From Halomarina salina (lineage in GTDB: Archaea; Halobacteriota; Halobacteria; Halobacteriales; Haloarculaceae), in contig NZ_JALLGW010000001.1 in assembly GCF_023074835.1 (NCBI RefSeq), positions 558,001 to 622,000 of the forward strand: a stretch of 64,000 nt of DNA, in the 5' to 3' direction. Shown here in pieces: positions 1 through 8,163 of the stretch (within the stretch, counting starts at the first letter, position 1; each line of letters starts with the position of its first letter). The position numbers and the translations under genes are program-made. The notes beneath the pieces were generated by a model. The model did no database searches. It saw only the letters and a program-made list of their open reading frames with translations, and was not told where the DNA came from.

Positions 1-431
1 TCGACGTGCTCGGTCCACGGGTCGGCGGCGTCCTCGCCCTCGACCAGTTCCAGCGGGAGGCCGTCGGGGTCCTCGAACGGGAGGACGCGCTCGCCGAACC
101 GTTCGGTCGGCTCCTCGCGGGTGACGTCGTGCTCGTCGAGGCGGTCGGCCCAGAAGTCGAGCGACCCCTCCGGGATGCGGAAGGCGGTGACGCCGACCTG
201 CCCCGCACCGACGGTGCCGCTGGTCGCGCCGGCGAACGGGAAGAACGTCATGCTCGTTCCGGGCGACCCGCGGCTGTCGGCGTAGAACAGGTGGTACGTC
301 GATGGGTCGTCCTGGTTGACCGACCGCTTGACCAGTCGGAGGCCCAGCACGTCCGTGTAGAAGTCGTAGTTCCGCTTCGGGTCGCCAGCGACGGCGGTGA
401 CGTGGTGGATGCCGGGGATTCGTTCGGGCAT
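1..431 (-). CDS. VOC-family ring-cleaving dioxygenase, partial
   Basis: Cut by the left window edge: 143 amino-terminal residues are visible, starting at an ATG at 431. The opening IHHVTAVAGDP followed by DFYTDVLGLRLVKR is the first module of the vicinal oxygen chelate (glyoxalase) superfamily. The second His of IHHVT is the usual first metal ligand, and LPLELVEG near residue 130 supplies the matching Glu. With FYADSRGSPGTSMTFF in between, it looks like the ring-cleaving branch that opens hydroquinone-type rings using a divalent metal. The substrate cannot be told from sequence. A second VOC module should lie beyond the edge. No operon partner is visible, since the next gene on this strand starts over 700 bases upstream. 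Confidence 0.85.
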   Translation of the reverse strand, partial: MPERIPGIHHVTAVAGDPKRNYDFYTDVLGLRLVKRSVNQDDPSTYHLFYADSRGSPGTSMTFFPFAGATSGTVGAGQVGVTAFRIPEGSLDFWADRLDEHDVTREEPTERFGERVLPFEDPDGLPLELVEGEDAADPWTEHV

Positions 432-563
432 AGTAGTCGGTAGAACGCGGACGTACTTCAGTCGGCGCGGACGCGGGCGTCGGGTGGTGACACGAGTGTT
501 ACCGGGCGTGGCTGGTCGGCGCTGGGCGCTGGGCCGACGCTCCGCGTCCCGCTGGAGCGCCGT

Positions 564-1145
564 TCAGCGCCCCGACGCCTGCTCGCCCCGGAGCGTGAGA
601 CACGTACTGGAGAGTCGCGCGACGAGCCGGTCCTCCTCGTCGTGGACGTCGCACTCGACGAGGCCGACGGTCCGCCCGCCGGAGACGACGCGGCCGGTCG
701 CGGTCAGGCGGTCGTCCCACACCGGCCGGAGGTAGTTCACCTTCAGTTCCAGGGTCGTGAACGACTCGTCGGAGTCGAGCGTGCTGGCGTAGGCCGTCCC
801 CATCGCCGCGTCGCCCAGGTCGCAGAGGACGCCGCCGTGGAGCGTCCCCATCGGGTTGGCGTGTTCCGGTCCCGCCTCCAGGGTGAGACGGGATTCGCCG
901 CCGGCGACGTGGTCGACGTCGAAGCCCACCAGCGCCCCGATGGGTGGCGGTGGCGTCTCGCCGTCCGCGACGAGCGAGCCGTCGGGGTCGCGGAAGCCAC
1001 CGCCCTGGGTGAACGCGACCGACTCCGCGAGTTCGACCCGACGGAGCACCGCCTCGCGGGCCAGTTCCTCGGGGTGGTCGGTCACGTCCGTCAGTCGGTC
1101 GTACTCCTCGTCGCTGAGCGCCAGTTCGAGCGTTCGCTCGGCCAT
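564..1145 (-). CDS. PaaI-type hotdog-fold thioesterase
   Basis: 193 residues. The last 130 are a hotdog domain with the PaaI/YdiI signature MGTLHGGVLCDLGDAAMG (residues about 98-115), which holds the catalytic-loop HGG and the Asp of the central helix. Such enzymes hydrolyse acyl- or aryl-CoA thioesters in the cytoplasm. The first 70 residues are a separate helical segment (LELALSDEEYDRLTDV) not usual in PaaI proteins, ending in a Pro run (TPPPPIG). Its role is unknown. The start is the only good ATG; the next gene on the other strand begins 115 bases away. A second PaaI-type enzyme lies at 40966-41415. The physiological substrate is not predictable. Confidence 0.85.
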   Translation of the reverse strand: MAERTLELALSDEEYDRLTDVTDHPEELAREAVLRRVELAESVAFTQGGGFRDPDGSLVADGETPPPPIGALVGFDVDHVAGGESRLTLEAGPEHANPMGTLHGGVLCDLGDAAMGTAYASTLDSDESFTTLELKVNYLRPVWDDRLTATGRVVSGGRTVGLVECDVHDEEDRLVARLSSTCLTLRGEQASGR

Positions 1146-1260
1146 GTTCGCAGTGGCACCGGCGAGACGATATAGCTCCGTGTCAGCGCTGGTGACGCGA
1201 AGGCTATCTCCCCGTGTCGCCTACGAACGTCATGATCTGGACCAGTAGCGCGGAGGTCGC

Positions 1261-2613
1261 GTGGCAGTAGCCGACGACTCCTCGCCGGCCCCTCGGGACG
1301 GCCCGGACTCGCGACTGGTCGTGTTCACCCTCTGGCTGCTGGTGTTCGGCGTCGGCAGCCAGGCGATGCTCATCGCCCCCATCATCCCGCAGATAGCGAC
1401 GCAACTCGACGTCGACGAGGCGGCGCTCGGGACGCTCATCACCGCCTACAGCGTCGCCGTCGGCGCGTTCGCGCTCCTCGTCGGCCCCATCTCGGACCGA
1501 ATCGGTCGCCGGCCCGTCCTGCTCGCCGGGACGGGACTCATGACGGGCGCACTCGCACTGCACTGGCTGGCCGGGGACTTCCTCGGCCTGTTCGCCGTCC
1601 GCCTGCTGGCTGGCGTCGCCGGGGGCGTCCTCAACGGCGCGGCCATCGCCTACGTCGGCGACTACTTCCCGCCCGAACGCCGCGGGTGGGCCAACGGCTG
1701 GGTCATCAGCGGGTTCGCCGCCGGACAGATCGCTGGTATCCCCATCGGGACGCTCCTCGCGGCGGAGTTCGGCTTCCGCGCGCCGTTTCTCGCGTTCGCC
1801 GTCGCCACCCTGGTCGCGTTCGGCCTCGTCGTGGCGTTCCTGCCCGCGCCCGACGTGACGCTCGCCACCACTCGACTCACCGTCCGGTCGTTCGTCGGCG
1901 AGTACGCCGCGCTCCTCCGGCGACGGGAGATACTCGCCGCGACGCTCGTCTTCTTCCTCATGTTCGGCGGGTCGGCGCTGTACACCACGTTCCTCCCGAC
2001 GTGGCTGAGCGTCGAACTGCTCGTCGGGGCGGGAGCCATCGCGCTCCTGTTCCTGCTCGGCGGGTTGTCGAACGCCGTGGTCGGTCCAGTCGCGGGGAGC
2101 CTCTCGGACCAGCTCGGGCGCAAGCGCGTCATCCTCGTCGCCAGCGTCGGCATCGCCGTCGTCATGGCGCTCACGCCGGTCGCCGGTGCGGTGGGTGGGT
2201 TCGTCGCCGTCGCGGCCGTGTTCGTCGTCGTCATGGGGCTGTTCGCCTCGCGGGCGAGTTCGTTCACCACCCTCCTCACCGAACTCGCCGACGGGAACCA
2301 GCGAGGCTCGCTGATGAGCCTCACCGTCGGCGTCGGACAGGTCGGCACCGGCGTCGGCGGTGCGCTCGCGGGGACCGCTTACGCCGCCACGGGCTACCCC
2401 GCGAGCGCCGTCGCCGCGGGCGTCGTGATGGCGGTCATCACCGGCCTCATCTACGTCTACCTGCCCGCGACGGGACCGGGGACGGAGCGACGACCCGCCC
2501 CGACCGCCGAACCGCACTCGCCGCTCGACACCAGCGGCGACGGTCGGCCCGACGTCGCCTGCGACGCACTCTGTGGCCCGACCGCCGAGGGCGGGTACTC
2601 GGACGACGACTGA
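1261..2613 (+). CDS. MFS transporter (drug/metabolite efflux type)
   Basis: 450 residues with about twelve hydrophobic segments between residues 18 and 405. The MFS motif A is clear in the loop after segment 2 (GPISDRIGRRPVL, residues 75-87) and repeats in the second half (GSLSDQLGRKRVIL), as expected for a 6+6 transporter. The family moves small molecules across the cytoplasmic membrane by proton antiport, and this branch resembles DHA1 exporters. The last 45 residues are hydrophilic and acidic. GTG start; no ATG lies upstream in frame. The DJ-1-like gene follows on the same strand after 90 bases and may be co-transcribed. The substrate is unknown. Confidence 0.85.
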   Translation: MAVADDSSPAPRDGPDSRLVVFTLWLLVFGVGSQAMLIAPIIPQIATQLDVDEAALGTLITAYSVAVGAFALLVGPISDRIGRRPVLLAGTGLMTGALALHWLAGDFLGLFAVRLLAGVAGGVLNGAAIAYVGDYFPPERRGWANGWVISGFAAGQIAGIPIGTLLAAEFGFRAPFLAFAVATLVAFGLVVAFLPAPDVTLATTRLTVRSFVGEYAALLRRREILAATLVFFLMFGGSALYTTFLPTWLSVELLVGAGAIALLFLLGGLSNAVVGPVAGSLSDQLGRKRVILVASVGIAVVMALTPVAGAVGGFVAVAAVFVVVMGLFASRASSFTTLLTELADGNQRGSLMSLTVGVGQVGTGVGGALAGTAYAATGYPASAVAAGVVMAVITGLIYVYLPATGPGTERRPAPTAEPHSPLDTSGDGRPDVACDALCGPTAEGGYSDDD

Positions 2614-2703
2614 GACAGGTTGGCGGCTGGGCCACCTGCGCAAGACATCCGCGCAGGCTACCCGGGTACCAACAGCCATGTCCTCGCGTTCCCTCTCCTC
2701 GCT

Positions 2704-3279
2704 ATGGACGTGCAAATCGTGCTGTACGAGGGGTTCGACGAACTCGACGCCATCGGGCCGTTCGAGGTGTTCGCCAACGCGACGCGAGCGGGTGCCGACC
2801 TCCCGCCGACGCTCGTGACGCTGGACGACCGCGAGACGGTCACCGCGAGCCACGGCCTCCGAGTCGGTGTCGACGGCACCCTCTCGGACCCGGACCTCCT
2901 CGTGGTCCCCGGCGGCGGGTGGAACGACCGCTCCTCGGCGGGTGCGTGGGCGCAGGTCGAGCAGGGTGACCTGCCCGACGCCGTCGCCCGAATCGCTGAC
3001 ACCGACGCCATCGTCGCGTCGGTCTGCACCGGCGGGATGATTCTCGCTCACGCGGGCGTCCTCGACGGGCGACCCGCGGTCACCCACGGGGGCGCGCTGG
3101 ACGACCTGCGCGAGTTCGACGTGGACGTGCGCGAGGAACGGGTCGTCGACGACGGCGACGTGGTGACCGCTGGCGGCGTCACGTCGGGCATCGACCTCGC
3201 GTTGCACCTCGTCGAGCGGTTCGGTGGTACGGACGTCGCGGAGCAGGTGACGACGGAGATGGAGTACCGACGCCAGTAG
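2704..3279 (+). CDS. DJ-1/PfpI family protein
   Basis: 191 residues counted from the ATG at 2704; the frame stays open upstream but the homologous fold begins at MDVQIVLYEGFDELD. That opening plus the nucleophile elbow VASVCTGGMILAHAG (residues about 103-117) and the following THGG are typical of the DJ-1/PfpI/ThiJ superfamily in its AraC-N-like (isonitrile hydratase/YajL-like) branch. The Cys in VCTGG is the expected nucleophile and the Glu-like position FEVF sits early in the fold. Members act as chaperones/deglycases, hydratases or proteases, so the exact activity is open. It follows the MFS gene and precedes a regulator with its own promoter. Confidence 0.85.
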   Translation: MDVQIVLYEGFDELDAIGPFEVFANATRAGADLPPTLVTLDDRETVTASHGLRVGVDGTLSDPDLLVVPGGGWNDRSSAGAWAQVEQGDLPDAVARIADTDAIVASVCTGGMILAHAGVLDGRPAVTHGGALDDLREFDVDVREERVVDDGDVVTAGGVTSGIDLALHLVERFGGTDVAEQVTTEMEYRRQ

Positions 3280-3340
3280 TCTCGAATCGTCCGAGTTCTG
3301 GCGGAAGCGGACGACAGGCGGGGGAATGCGCTCGGCGGAC

Positions 3341-3350
3341 TACTTATACG
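3341..3350 (+). promoter_or_regulatory. TATA-box promoter for the winged-helix gene
   Basis: CTTATA lies about 27 bases before the ATG at 3373. This is the spacing of a haloarchaeal leaderless promoter, in which transcription starts at or next to the start codon. Confidence 0.5.
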
Positions 3351-3372
3351 GGGCGCTGGCCTACGCCGGGGC

Positions 3373-4344
3373 ATGACCGAGAGCGAGCGTGTCGACGCGG
3401 AGACGACCGCCGACGGACCAGACCCCAGCGAGGCGTTCGCGCCGCTGGGCAACGAGGTCCGGACGCGGACGCTCGCGGCCCTCCTCGACGACGGGGTGCC
3501 GACGCGACGGCGCTTCTCGGAGCTGTTCGAGGCCAGCGGCGCGGACACCTCCGCCGGGTTCGCCTACCACCTCCGGCAGTTGACCGGCCACTACCTCCGC
3601 GAGACCGACGAGGGGTACGCGCTCACCGACGCCGGGGTACGGATGGCCCGCGCCATCGCCTCCGGCACCTACACCGAGAGTGTCGACCGCGAACCCGTCC
3701 CGGTCGCCGACCCGTGCCCGTTCTGCGGGGCGGGCGGAGATGGGGCCGCGGCGGACGGCGAGGACGGCGAGGCCGCGGGTGACGGTCCCGGGCTCCGTGC
3801 CGGCGCACACGACAACACCGTCGCCATCACCTGCTCGGCGTGCGAGCAGACCGTCCTCTCGCTGGGGTTCCCGCCCGGCGGATTCCGTAGCCACGACGAC
3901 GACGCCCTCCCGCGGGCGCTCGACAGCCTCTACCGCCACCGCGTCGGGTTGCTCGCGGACGGCACCTGCCCGGAGTGCGGCGGGGCGAGTCGTGGCCGTA
4001 TCGAGTACACCGACGAGACAGACACCGGCGACGACCAGGGCGACGGCACGCCACTCACCCGCATCGACCTCTCGTGTTCGGCCTGCGGCTACGCCCTGCG
4101 CTGTCCGGTGACGCTGGCGGTGCTCGACCACCCGGCGGTCGTCTCGTTCTACCACGACCACGGCGTCGACCTGCGCGACCGGCCCATCTGGAACGTCGGC
4201 GAGGAGTGGGCCGAGCGGGTGCTGTCGGACGACCCGTGGTGCGTCCGGGTGGCGACGACGCTCGACGCCGAGACGCTGTCGGTGCTGGTCGGCGCGGACG
4301 GGACCGTCGTCGAGACGGACCGACAGACGCAGTCGGCGTCGTAG
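3373..4344 (+). CDS. Winged-helix regulator with zinc ribbons
   Basis: 323 residues. Residues about 20-85 form an ArsR-like winged helix (EAFAPLGNEVRTRTLAALLDDG, then FSELFEASG and YHLRQLTGHYLRE), a DNA-binding fold common in haloarchaeal regulators. Three Cys pairs follow: CPFC, CSAC and, after residue 195, CPEC, with a further CSAC near 238. They should bind two zinc ions in rubredoxin-like ribbons. The carboxy part (WNVGEEWAERVLSDDPW) resembles a domain often found in these proteins, which I recall as DUF7351. A Gly/Ala/Asp-rich linker sits near residue 120. It probably acts as a transcription factor in the cytoplasm; its targets are unknown. Confidence 0.75.
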   Translation: MTESERVDAETTADGPDPSEAFAPLGNEVRTRTLAALLDDGVPTRRRFSELFEASGADTSAGFAYHLRQLTGHYLRETDEGYALTDAGVRMARAIASGTYTESVDREPVPVADPCPFCGAGGDGAAADGEDGEAAGDGPGLRAGAHDNTVAITCSACEQTVLSLGFPPGGFRSHDDDALPRALDSLYRHRVGLLADGTCPECGGASRGRIEYTDETDTGDDQGDGTPLTRIDLSCSACGYALRCPVTLAVLDHPAVVSFYHDHGVDLRDRPIWNVGEEWAERVLSDDPWCVRVATTLDAETLSVLVGADGTVVETDRQTQSAS

Positions 4345-4515
4345 AGAGCCGACGAGAGCACCCAGCCAGTCGGTGAGCGGAGTCGAGAGACCGAGAACAC
4401 GGCCAGTTGCCGCCTAGCGCTTACGAAAGCAGTACCGTCCTTATCGATACGAGGTCCCGCCAACGAGCACTCCGACCGAGGAGGAGTCGTCTCCCAGTCG
4501 GCGAATCCGGACCGC

Positions 4516-5322
4516 TCAGAGGACGTCCTGCGTGATGCCGCCGTCTATCTTGACTGCCTCGCCGGTGATGTTGCGGTTCTTGGCGAAGAAGACCGCGAGA
4601 CGGCCCATATCTTCGGGCTTCTGGTCGCGGTGGAGCGGGATGGCACGCTGAATCGTGTCCTCGTACGCCTCACCGGTTCCGGGGGTGAGCACGTCGCGCC
4701 ACATCGGCGTGTCGACGATGCCGGGGCAGATGGCGTTGACCGTTACGTCGTCCTCGGCGAGTTCAAGCGAGAGCGTCTTCGTGAGTGCCATGACGGCGTG
4801 TTTCGACGCGGAGTAGTGGGCGATCCCCTCGGCGCCGATTTCGCCCGCTATCGAAGCGGTGTTGATGATGGTGCCGCCCTCTTTCAGATGTGGGATGGCC
4901 GCACGCGCGCAGAGGAACACCCCCTTCGTGTTGACGTCCATGACGGCGTCCCACTCGTCCTCGTCCAACTCTTCGACCGGCGAGTACGTGATGATACCCG
5001 CGTTGCTCACGAGGATGTCGAGCTTGCCGAACTCGTCGACGGTCGTCTCGACCATCTCCTCGACCTGTGCTGCGTCGGTGACGTCGCACTCGACGACGAG
5101 CGTCTCCGCCCCCAGGGACTCGAGGTCGGCGGCAAGGTCGGTAGCGTGCTCGTGGTTGTCCGGCTTCGCGTCGTCCCCGGCGGCGTCCTCCGAGACGCCG
5201 AGGTCGGCGATGGCGATATCACACCCGGCCTTCGCCAGTTCGCGCGTGATTCCTCCACCGATGTCGCCCGCTGCACCAGTGACGATCGCGACTGCCCCGT
5301 CCAGATTGCGCTCTTCTACCAT
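4516..5322 (-). CDS. SDR-family oxidoreductase
   Basis: 268 residues, the usual length of a classical short-chain dehydrogenase/reductase. Seen in order: the NAD(P)-binding TGAAGDIGGGI near residue 16, CDVTDA for the adenine pocket, NAG near residue 108, a catalytic Ser in NTASIAGE, and YSASKHAV giving the Tyr-x-x-x-Lys pair. It ends with the common ITGEAVKIDGG. An acidic insert (about residues 45-60, rich in Asp/Glu) lies after the second strand. The family oxidises or reduces an alcohol or ketone with NAD(P). Similarity is to glucose/3-oxoacyl-ACP type enzymes, but the substrate is not predictable. It stands alone on this strand. Confidence 0.85.
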   Translation of the reverse strand: MVEERNLDGAVAIVTGAAGDIGGGITRELAKAGCDIAIADLGVSEDAAGDDAKPDNHEHATDLAADLESLGAETLVVECDVTDAAQVEEMVETTVDEFGKLDILVSNAGIITYSPVEELDEDEWDAVMDVNTKGVFLCARAAIPHLKEGGTIINTASIAGEIGAEGIAHYSASKHAVMALTKTLSLELAEDDVTVNAICPGIVDTPMWRDVLTPGTGEAYEDTIQRAIPLHRDQKPEDMGRLAVFFAKNRNITGEAVKIDGGITQDVL

Positions 5323-5470
5323 ACCTCAACATCCGGTCGTGACGGGAGTCAAGGTGTGGCCTGCGAACGAGAGCCGGAGAGCGTGGGTCTGTCACCGACC
5401 GCGAGCGTGCCACTACGGGCACAAAGAAATATTATGTTGGCAACACAATCGCGTGGTACAATAGTCCCCC

Positions 5471-5806
5471 ATGAACCTCAAGCCACTCTTGAAACCGTTG
5501 CTCCTCCACACGGGTCTCCTCGCCCTCCTCACGGTCGGAGCGGTGTACCTCGCGACGCACTCCGGACTGTACATGCTCGCGTTAGCAGGGAGCGGGGTCG
5601 TGCTCGCGGCGCTCGGCGGCGGCGCGGCCGGGCAGACGAACTTCGGCTCGAACGCCGAAGAGGCCGAACTGGTGGCCGATGGCACGGGGTTCTTCCCCGA
5701 GGCGATTACGGATGGTTCACTCCGGTTCGTCCTCCTGTTCTACGGCGTCGGCGTCCTCGTGTGGAGCATCGTCGTGCTGTCCACGTTGGGCGACACGCTC
5801 GTCTGA
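5471..5806 (+). CDS. Small membrane protein, unknown function
   Basis: 111 residues with three likely membrane segments (about 10-28, 33-52 and 85-107) and a short soluble loop holding NAEEAELVADGTG. I recognise no family motif. An AT-rich box (AATATTAT, about 5428-5435) lies some 40 bases before the ATG and is a plausible promoter, so a short leader is expected. The gene stands alone; the SDR gene is divergent. It is probably a conserved haloarchaeal membrane protein. Confidence 0.65.
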   Translation: MNLKPLLKPLLLHTGLLALLTVGAVYLATHSGLYMLALAGSGVVLAALGGGAAGQTNFGSNAEEAELVADGTGFFPEAITDGSLRFVLLFYGVGVLVWSIVVLSTLGDTLV

Positions 5807-6064
5807 GCGGTCCGACGGCCCTCCCGCATCAATCCCATCGGCCACCTGACGACGACTGCAGCGGGGACCTGCGGGTGAACGCGACTGCGTCTGCCCGTGA
5901 GCGACCAGCTTCGTCGGCCACGACGACGGAGAACGCCCCACAGCGCACGTCGCTCGTTCGGCTCTGTCGATGGACGTAGAGCGTGAGTGTTTCAGAGTAC
6001 ATCGAAGATTCATCGAGACGTTCCGTACAGGTTCATTCCCTCCGTATTTCTGCCGTCCTGAGCA

Positions 6065-6493
6065 TCACTCTTCTACCAATAGCCGAATCTCTTCACCGAT
6101 TTCGATGCCAAACCCGTTTCGAAGCTGTTCTTCTCCGATAGAGAAGCGACGAGTGTGTTTGTCCTCATCGGACAGTGTGACTGTGAGTTCGTAGATTCCC
6201 TGTTCGTTGATATCTGGAGAGAGGACTTCTTTGCCGCCGTTCGCACCGACGTGGGCTGTCTGCCGAAACACCTGCTCCTGTTCGCTGGTGACGGTGAGAT
6301 TGACATCGAACGAAGTCTGACGACTGTTGATAACGACGATTTCGATGCGGTCGGTGCTATCAGCCGCCGTACGCGTAGACGCTCTATTCGCACTTGTGGT
6401 TCGATTTGACTGGTCCTCACGCATGGCGCACCCTCCGAGAGAAGCGAGTGTTGCGGTGCTGCTCAGTCGAACGAATCTGCGTCGGGAGGGCAT
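6065..6493 (-). CDS. Putative Tat-exported lipoprotein, GC-poorer gene
   Basis: 142 residues from the ATG at 6493; a GTG directly before it is less likely. The start is SRRRFVRLSSTATLASLGGC: a twin-arginine motif, hydrophobic stretch and lipobox LGGC, so export by Tat and lipid anchoring outside the cell is expected. A Thr/Ser/Asn-rich linker precedes a beta-rich domain (RIEIVVINSRQTSFDVNLTV) resembling the small immunoglobulin-like domains common in haloarchaeal lipoproteins. No enzymatic motif is seen. Codon use is clearly less GC-rich than in its neighbours, suggesting recent acquisition. It is flanked by gaps of more than 150 bases and appears to be a single-gene unit. Confidence 0.7.
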   Translation of the reverse strand: MPSRRRFVRLSSTATLASLGGCAMREDQSNRTTSANRASTRTAADSTDRIEIVVINSRQTSFDVNLTVTSEQEQVFRQTAHVGANGGKEVLSPDINEQGIYELTVTLSDEDKHTRRFSIGEEQLRNGFGIEIGEEIRLLVEE

Positions 6494-6657
6494 CACACAC
6501 CTCGAAAACCCGCGCGATCAAATACGTTCTGTGAAATGAGATGATGCGCTCGCGGCACGAGGCTATCGACTGACTCAGCGCCGCGTCCGACGTAGCCGAA
6601 GAGAGGCGCTCGCGCGAACGCGACCGAGAAGAGGTGTCGTACTGCGTGTCGAAGGCG

Positions 6658-7341
6658 TTACTCGTCCGTGTCGCGCGGCTCGAAGCCGTCCTTCGTGATG
6701 ACGGCGACGGTCGGGCGAGCGCCCTCGTCGTCGTCCTCGTCGGTCAACACGTCCTCGGCGAGGGCGACCGCGTCCTCGATACCCATCTCGGGGTCGTACT
6801 GCTCTTCGAGTTCCTCGCGGATGCGGTCGCTGCCGCCGCCGATGGCGGTCGCCTGCCACTCGATGGCCGTCCCCGATGGGTCGGTCTCGAACAGGCGCGG
6901 GTCGCCGTCGGCGTAGCCCGCGATGAGCAGCGCCGCGCCGTACGGCCGGGTGCCGCCGGACTGGGTGTACTCCTGGATGTGCTCGGATATCTCGGTCGTC
7001 AGCTGTTCGGTCGTGATGTACTCGCCGTAGCGCAGGCGCTCGACCTGTGCCGCGCGACGGGCGACGTCGACGAGTTGGCGGGCGTCGGCGACGTGACCCG
7101 CGCTGGCGACGCCGTGGAAGTCGTCGACCTTGTGCAGTTTCTCGACGCTGCGCTCTTCGAGCAGTGGCGAGCGGACGCGACGGGCGGCCGCCAGCACCAC
7201 GCCGTCGTTCGTCCGGATGCCGACGCTCGCGGAGCCCTGTTTCACGGCCTCGCGGGCGTACTCGACCTGGTAGAGCCGTCCGTCCGGCGAGAAGATGTTC
7301 GAGTTACGGTCGTACGCCTGCCGGTCGTTGTTCCCCATCAT
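6658..7341 (-). CDS. psmA: Proteasome alpha subunit
   Basis: 227 residues. The amino end YDRNSNIFSPDGRLYQVEYAREAVKQG is the alpha-subunit signature: the H0 helix and YQVEYA segment that form and gate the outer rings of the 20S core. Alpha subunits are not proteolytic but dock the regulatory ATPases (PAN/Cdc48). The acidic tail DEDDDEGARP is haloarchaeal. Two ATGs stand in tandem at the start; the first overlaps the psmB stop by four bases (ATGA), so the two subunits are translationally coupled in the order beta then alpha. The terminal EPRDTDE replaces the basic tail seen in some other archaea. Confidence 0.95.
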   Translation of the reverse strand: MMGNNDRQAYDRNSNIFSPDGRLYQVEYAREAVKQGSASVGIRTNDGVVLAAARRVRSPLLEERSVEKLHKVDDFHGVASAGHVADARQLVDVARRAAQVERLRYGEYITTEQLTTEISEHIQEYTQSGGTRPYGAALLIAGYADGDPRLFETDPSGTAIEWQATAIGGGSDRIREELEEQYDPEMGIEDAVALAEDVLTDEDDDEGARPTVAVITKDGFEPRDTDE

Positions 7342-7997
7342 GCGAGGACCTCCTCCGTGTCGTCGTAGCTGTCCTGGTGCACGCCGTCGGCAGTGATACG
7401 CGCGACAGTGATACCGTTTCCGGAGGCGGTGTCACGCTCGCTGGCGGCGGCGACGGCCTCCGCGGCGACCTCGACGGCCTCCTCGACGCTCATCTCGGGG
7501 TCGTAGAGGCGTTCGAGCGTCCCCGTCGCGACGGTCATCCCGCTGCCGCTGGCGGTGTAGTCGTCCTCCATCACGCCGCCCGCGCCGTCTATCGAGAAGA
7601 CCCGGGGCTCGCCGGCGTCCGCGTCGTCCTCGGGCGTTCCGGGCATGGTCGAGCGGTCGGAGTGGGGCAGGTCGACACCGCCGAGCAGTGGCTGGGCCTG
7701 CATCCCGCGGATGATGTTGGCGGCCGTCTGGGCCAGCGCGTCCATGCTCATCGGGCGGCCGCGCCGGGTCTCGTAGAGGTCGGCCTGGACGCGGAGTTGT
7801 CGGACGAAGCCCTGCCCGCCGCCGACTGACCCGGAGATGGTGACGGCCGCGCGGTCGTGGACCGGTTCGATCTTGATGGCGTTCTTGTTGGCGACGAACC
7901 GACCACCGAGGGAGGCGCGGCGGTCGGCCGCGAGGACGACGCCGTCGGTGGCCTTCAGCGCCACCGTCGTCGTCCCGGTCTTCAGCACGTTGTCCAT
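7338..7997 (-). CDS. psmB: Proteasome beta subunit
   Basis: 219 residues. A short propeptide (MDNVLKTG) precedes TTTVALKATDGVVLAADRR. Autocleavage between Gly8 and Thr9 should expose the catalytic threonine. The partner acidic residue (mature position 17, here Asp in AADRR) and the Lys of the NKNAIKI strand are present, as is the SGSG loop near residue 150 (TASGSGMTV). It forms the two inner rings of the 20S core and carries peptidase activity. It is the first gene of an operon with psmA; the propeptide is much shorter than the roughly 50 residues seen in some haloarchaeal beta subunits. A TATA box lies at leaderless distance. Confidence 0.95.
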   Translation of the reverse strand: MDNVLKTGTTTVALKATDGVVLAADRRASLGGRFVANKNAIKIEPVHDRAAVTISGSVGGGQGFVRQLRVQADLYETRRGRPMSMDALAQTAANIIRGMQAQPLLGGVDLPHSDRSTMPGTPEDDADAGEPRVFSIDGAGGVMEDDYTASGSGMTVATGTLERLYDPEMSVEEAVEVAAEAVAAASERDTASGNGITVARITADGVHQDSYDDTEEVLA

Positions 7998-8019
7998 ACT
8001 CTCACTGTGGGCGCTCGCC

Positions 8020-8026
8020 GGATAAG
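8020..8026 (-). promoter_or_regulatory. Promoter of psmB-psmA
   Basis: CTTATCC on the minus strand is centred about 26 bases before the psmB ATG (7997). This spacing fits a leaderless transcript for the proteasome operon. Confidence 0.5.
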
Positions 8027-8163
8027 TTCTCGCTAAAACGCTCTTTAGCTGGCTCCCTGACGGGCTGTCGGAGGGGCATCGCGTGCAGTGATTTCGACTC
8101 GCCGAGAGCCGACGGGAGCGACCGGGCGCAACCGCTTTCCCCCCACTCCTCGCTACGGACGGT

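Noticed and set aside
1204-3207. 667-codon minus-strand frame
   Set aside because: Antisense to the MFS and DJ-1-like genes; the translation is Arg/Glu-rich with no domain, typical of a shadow.
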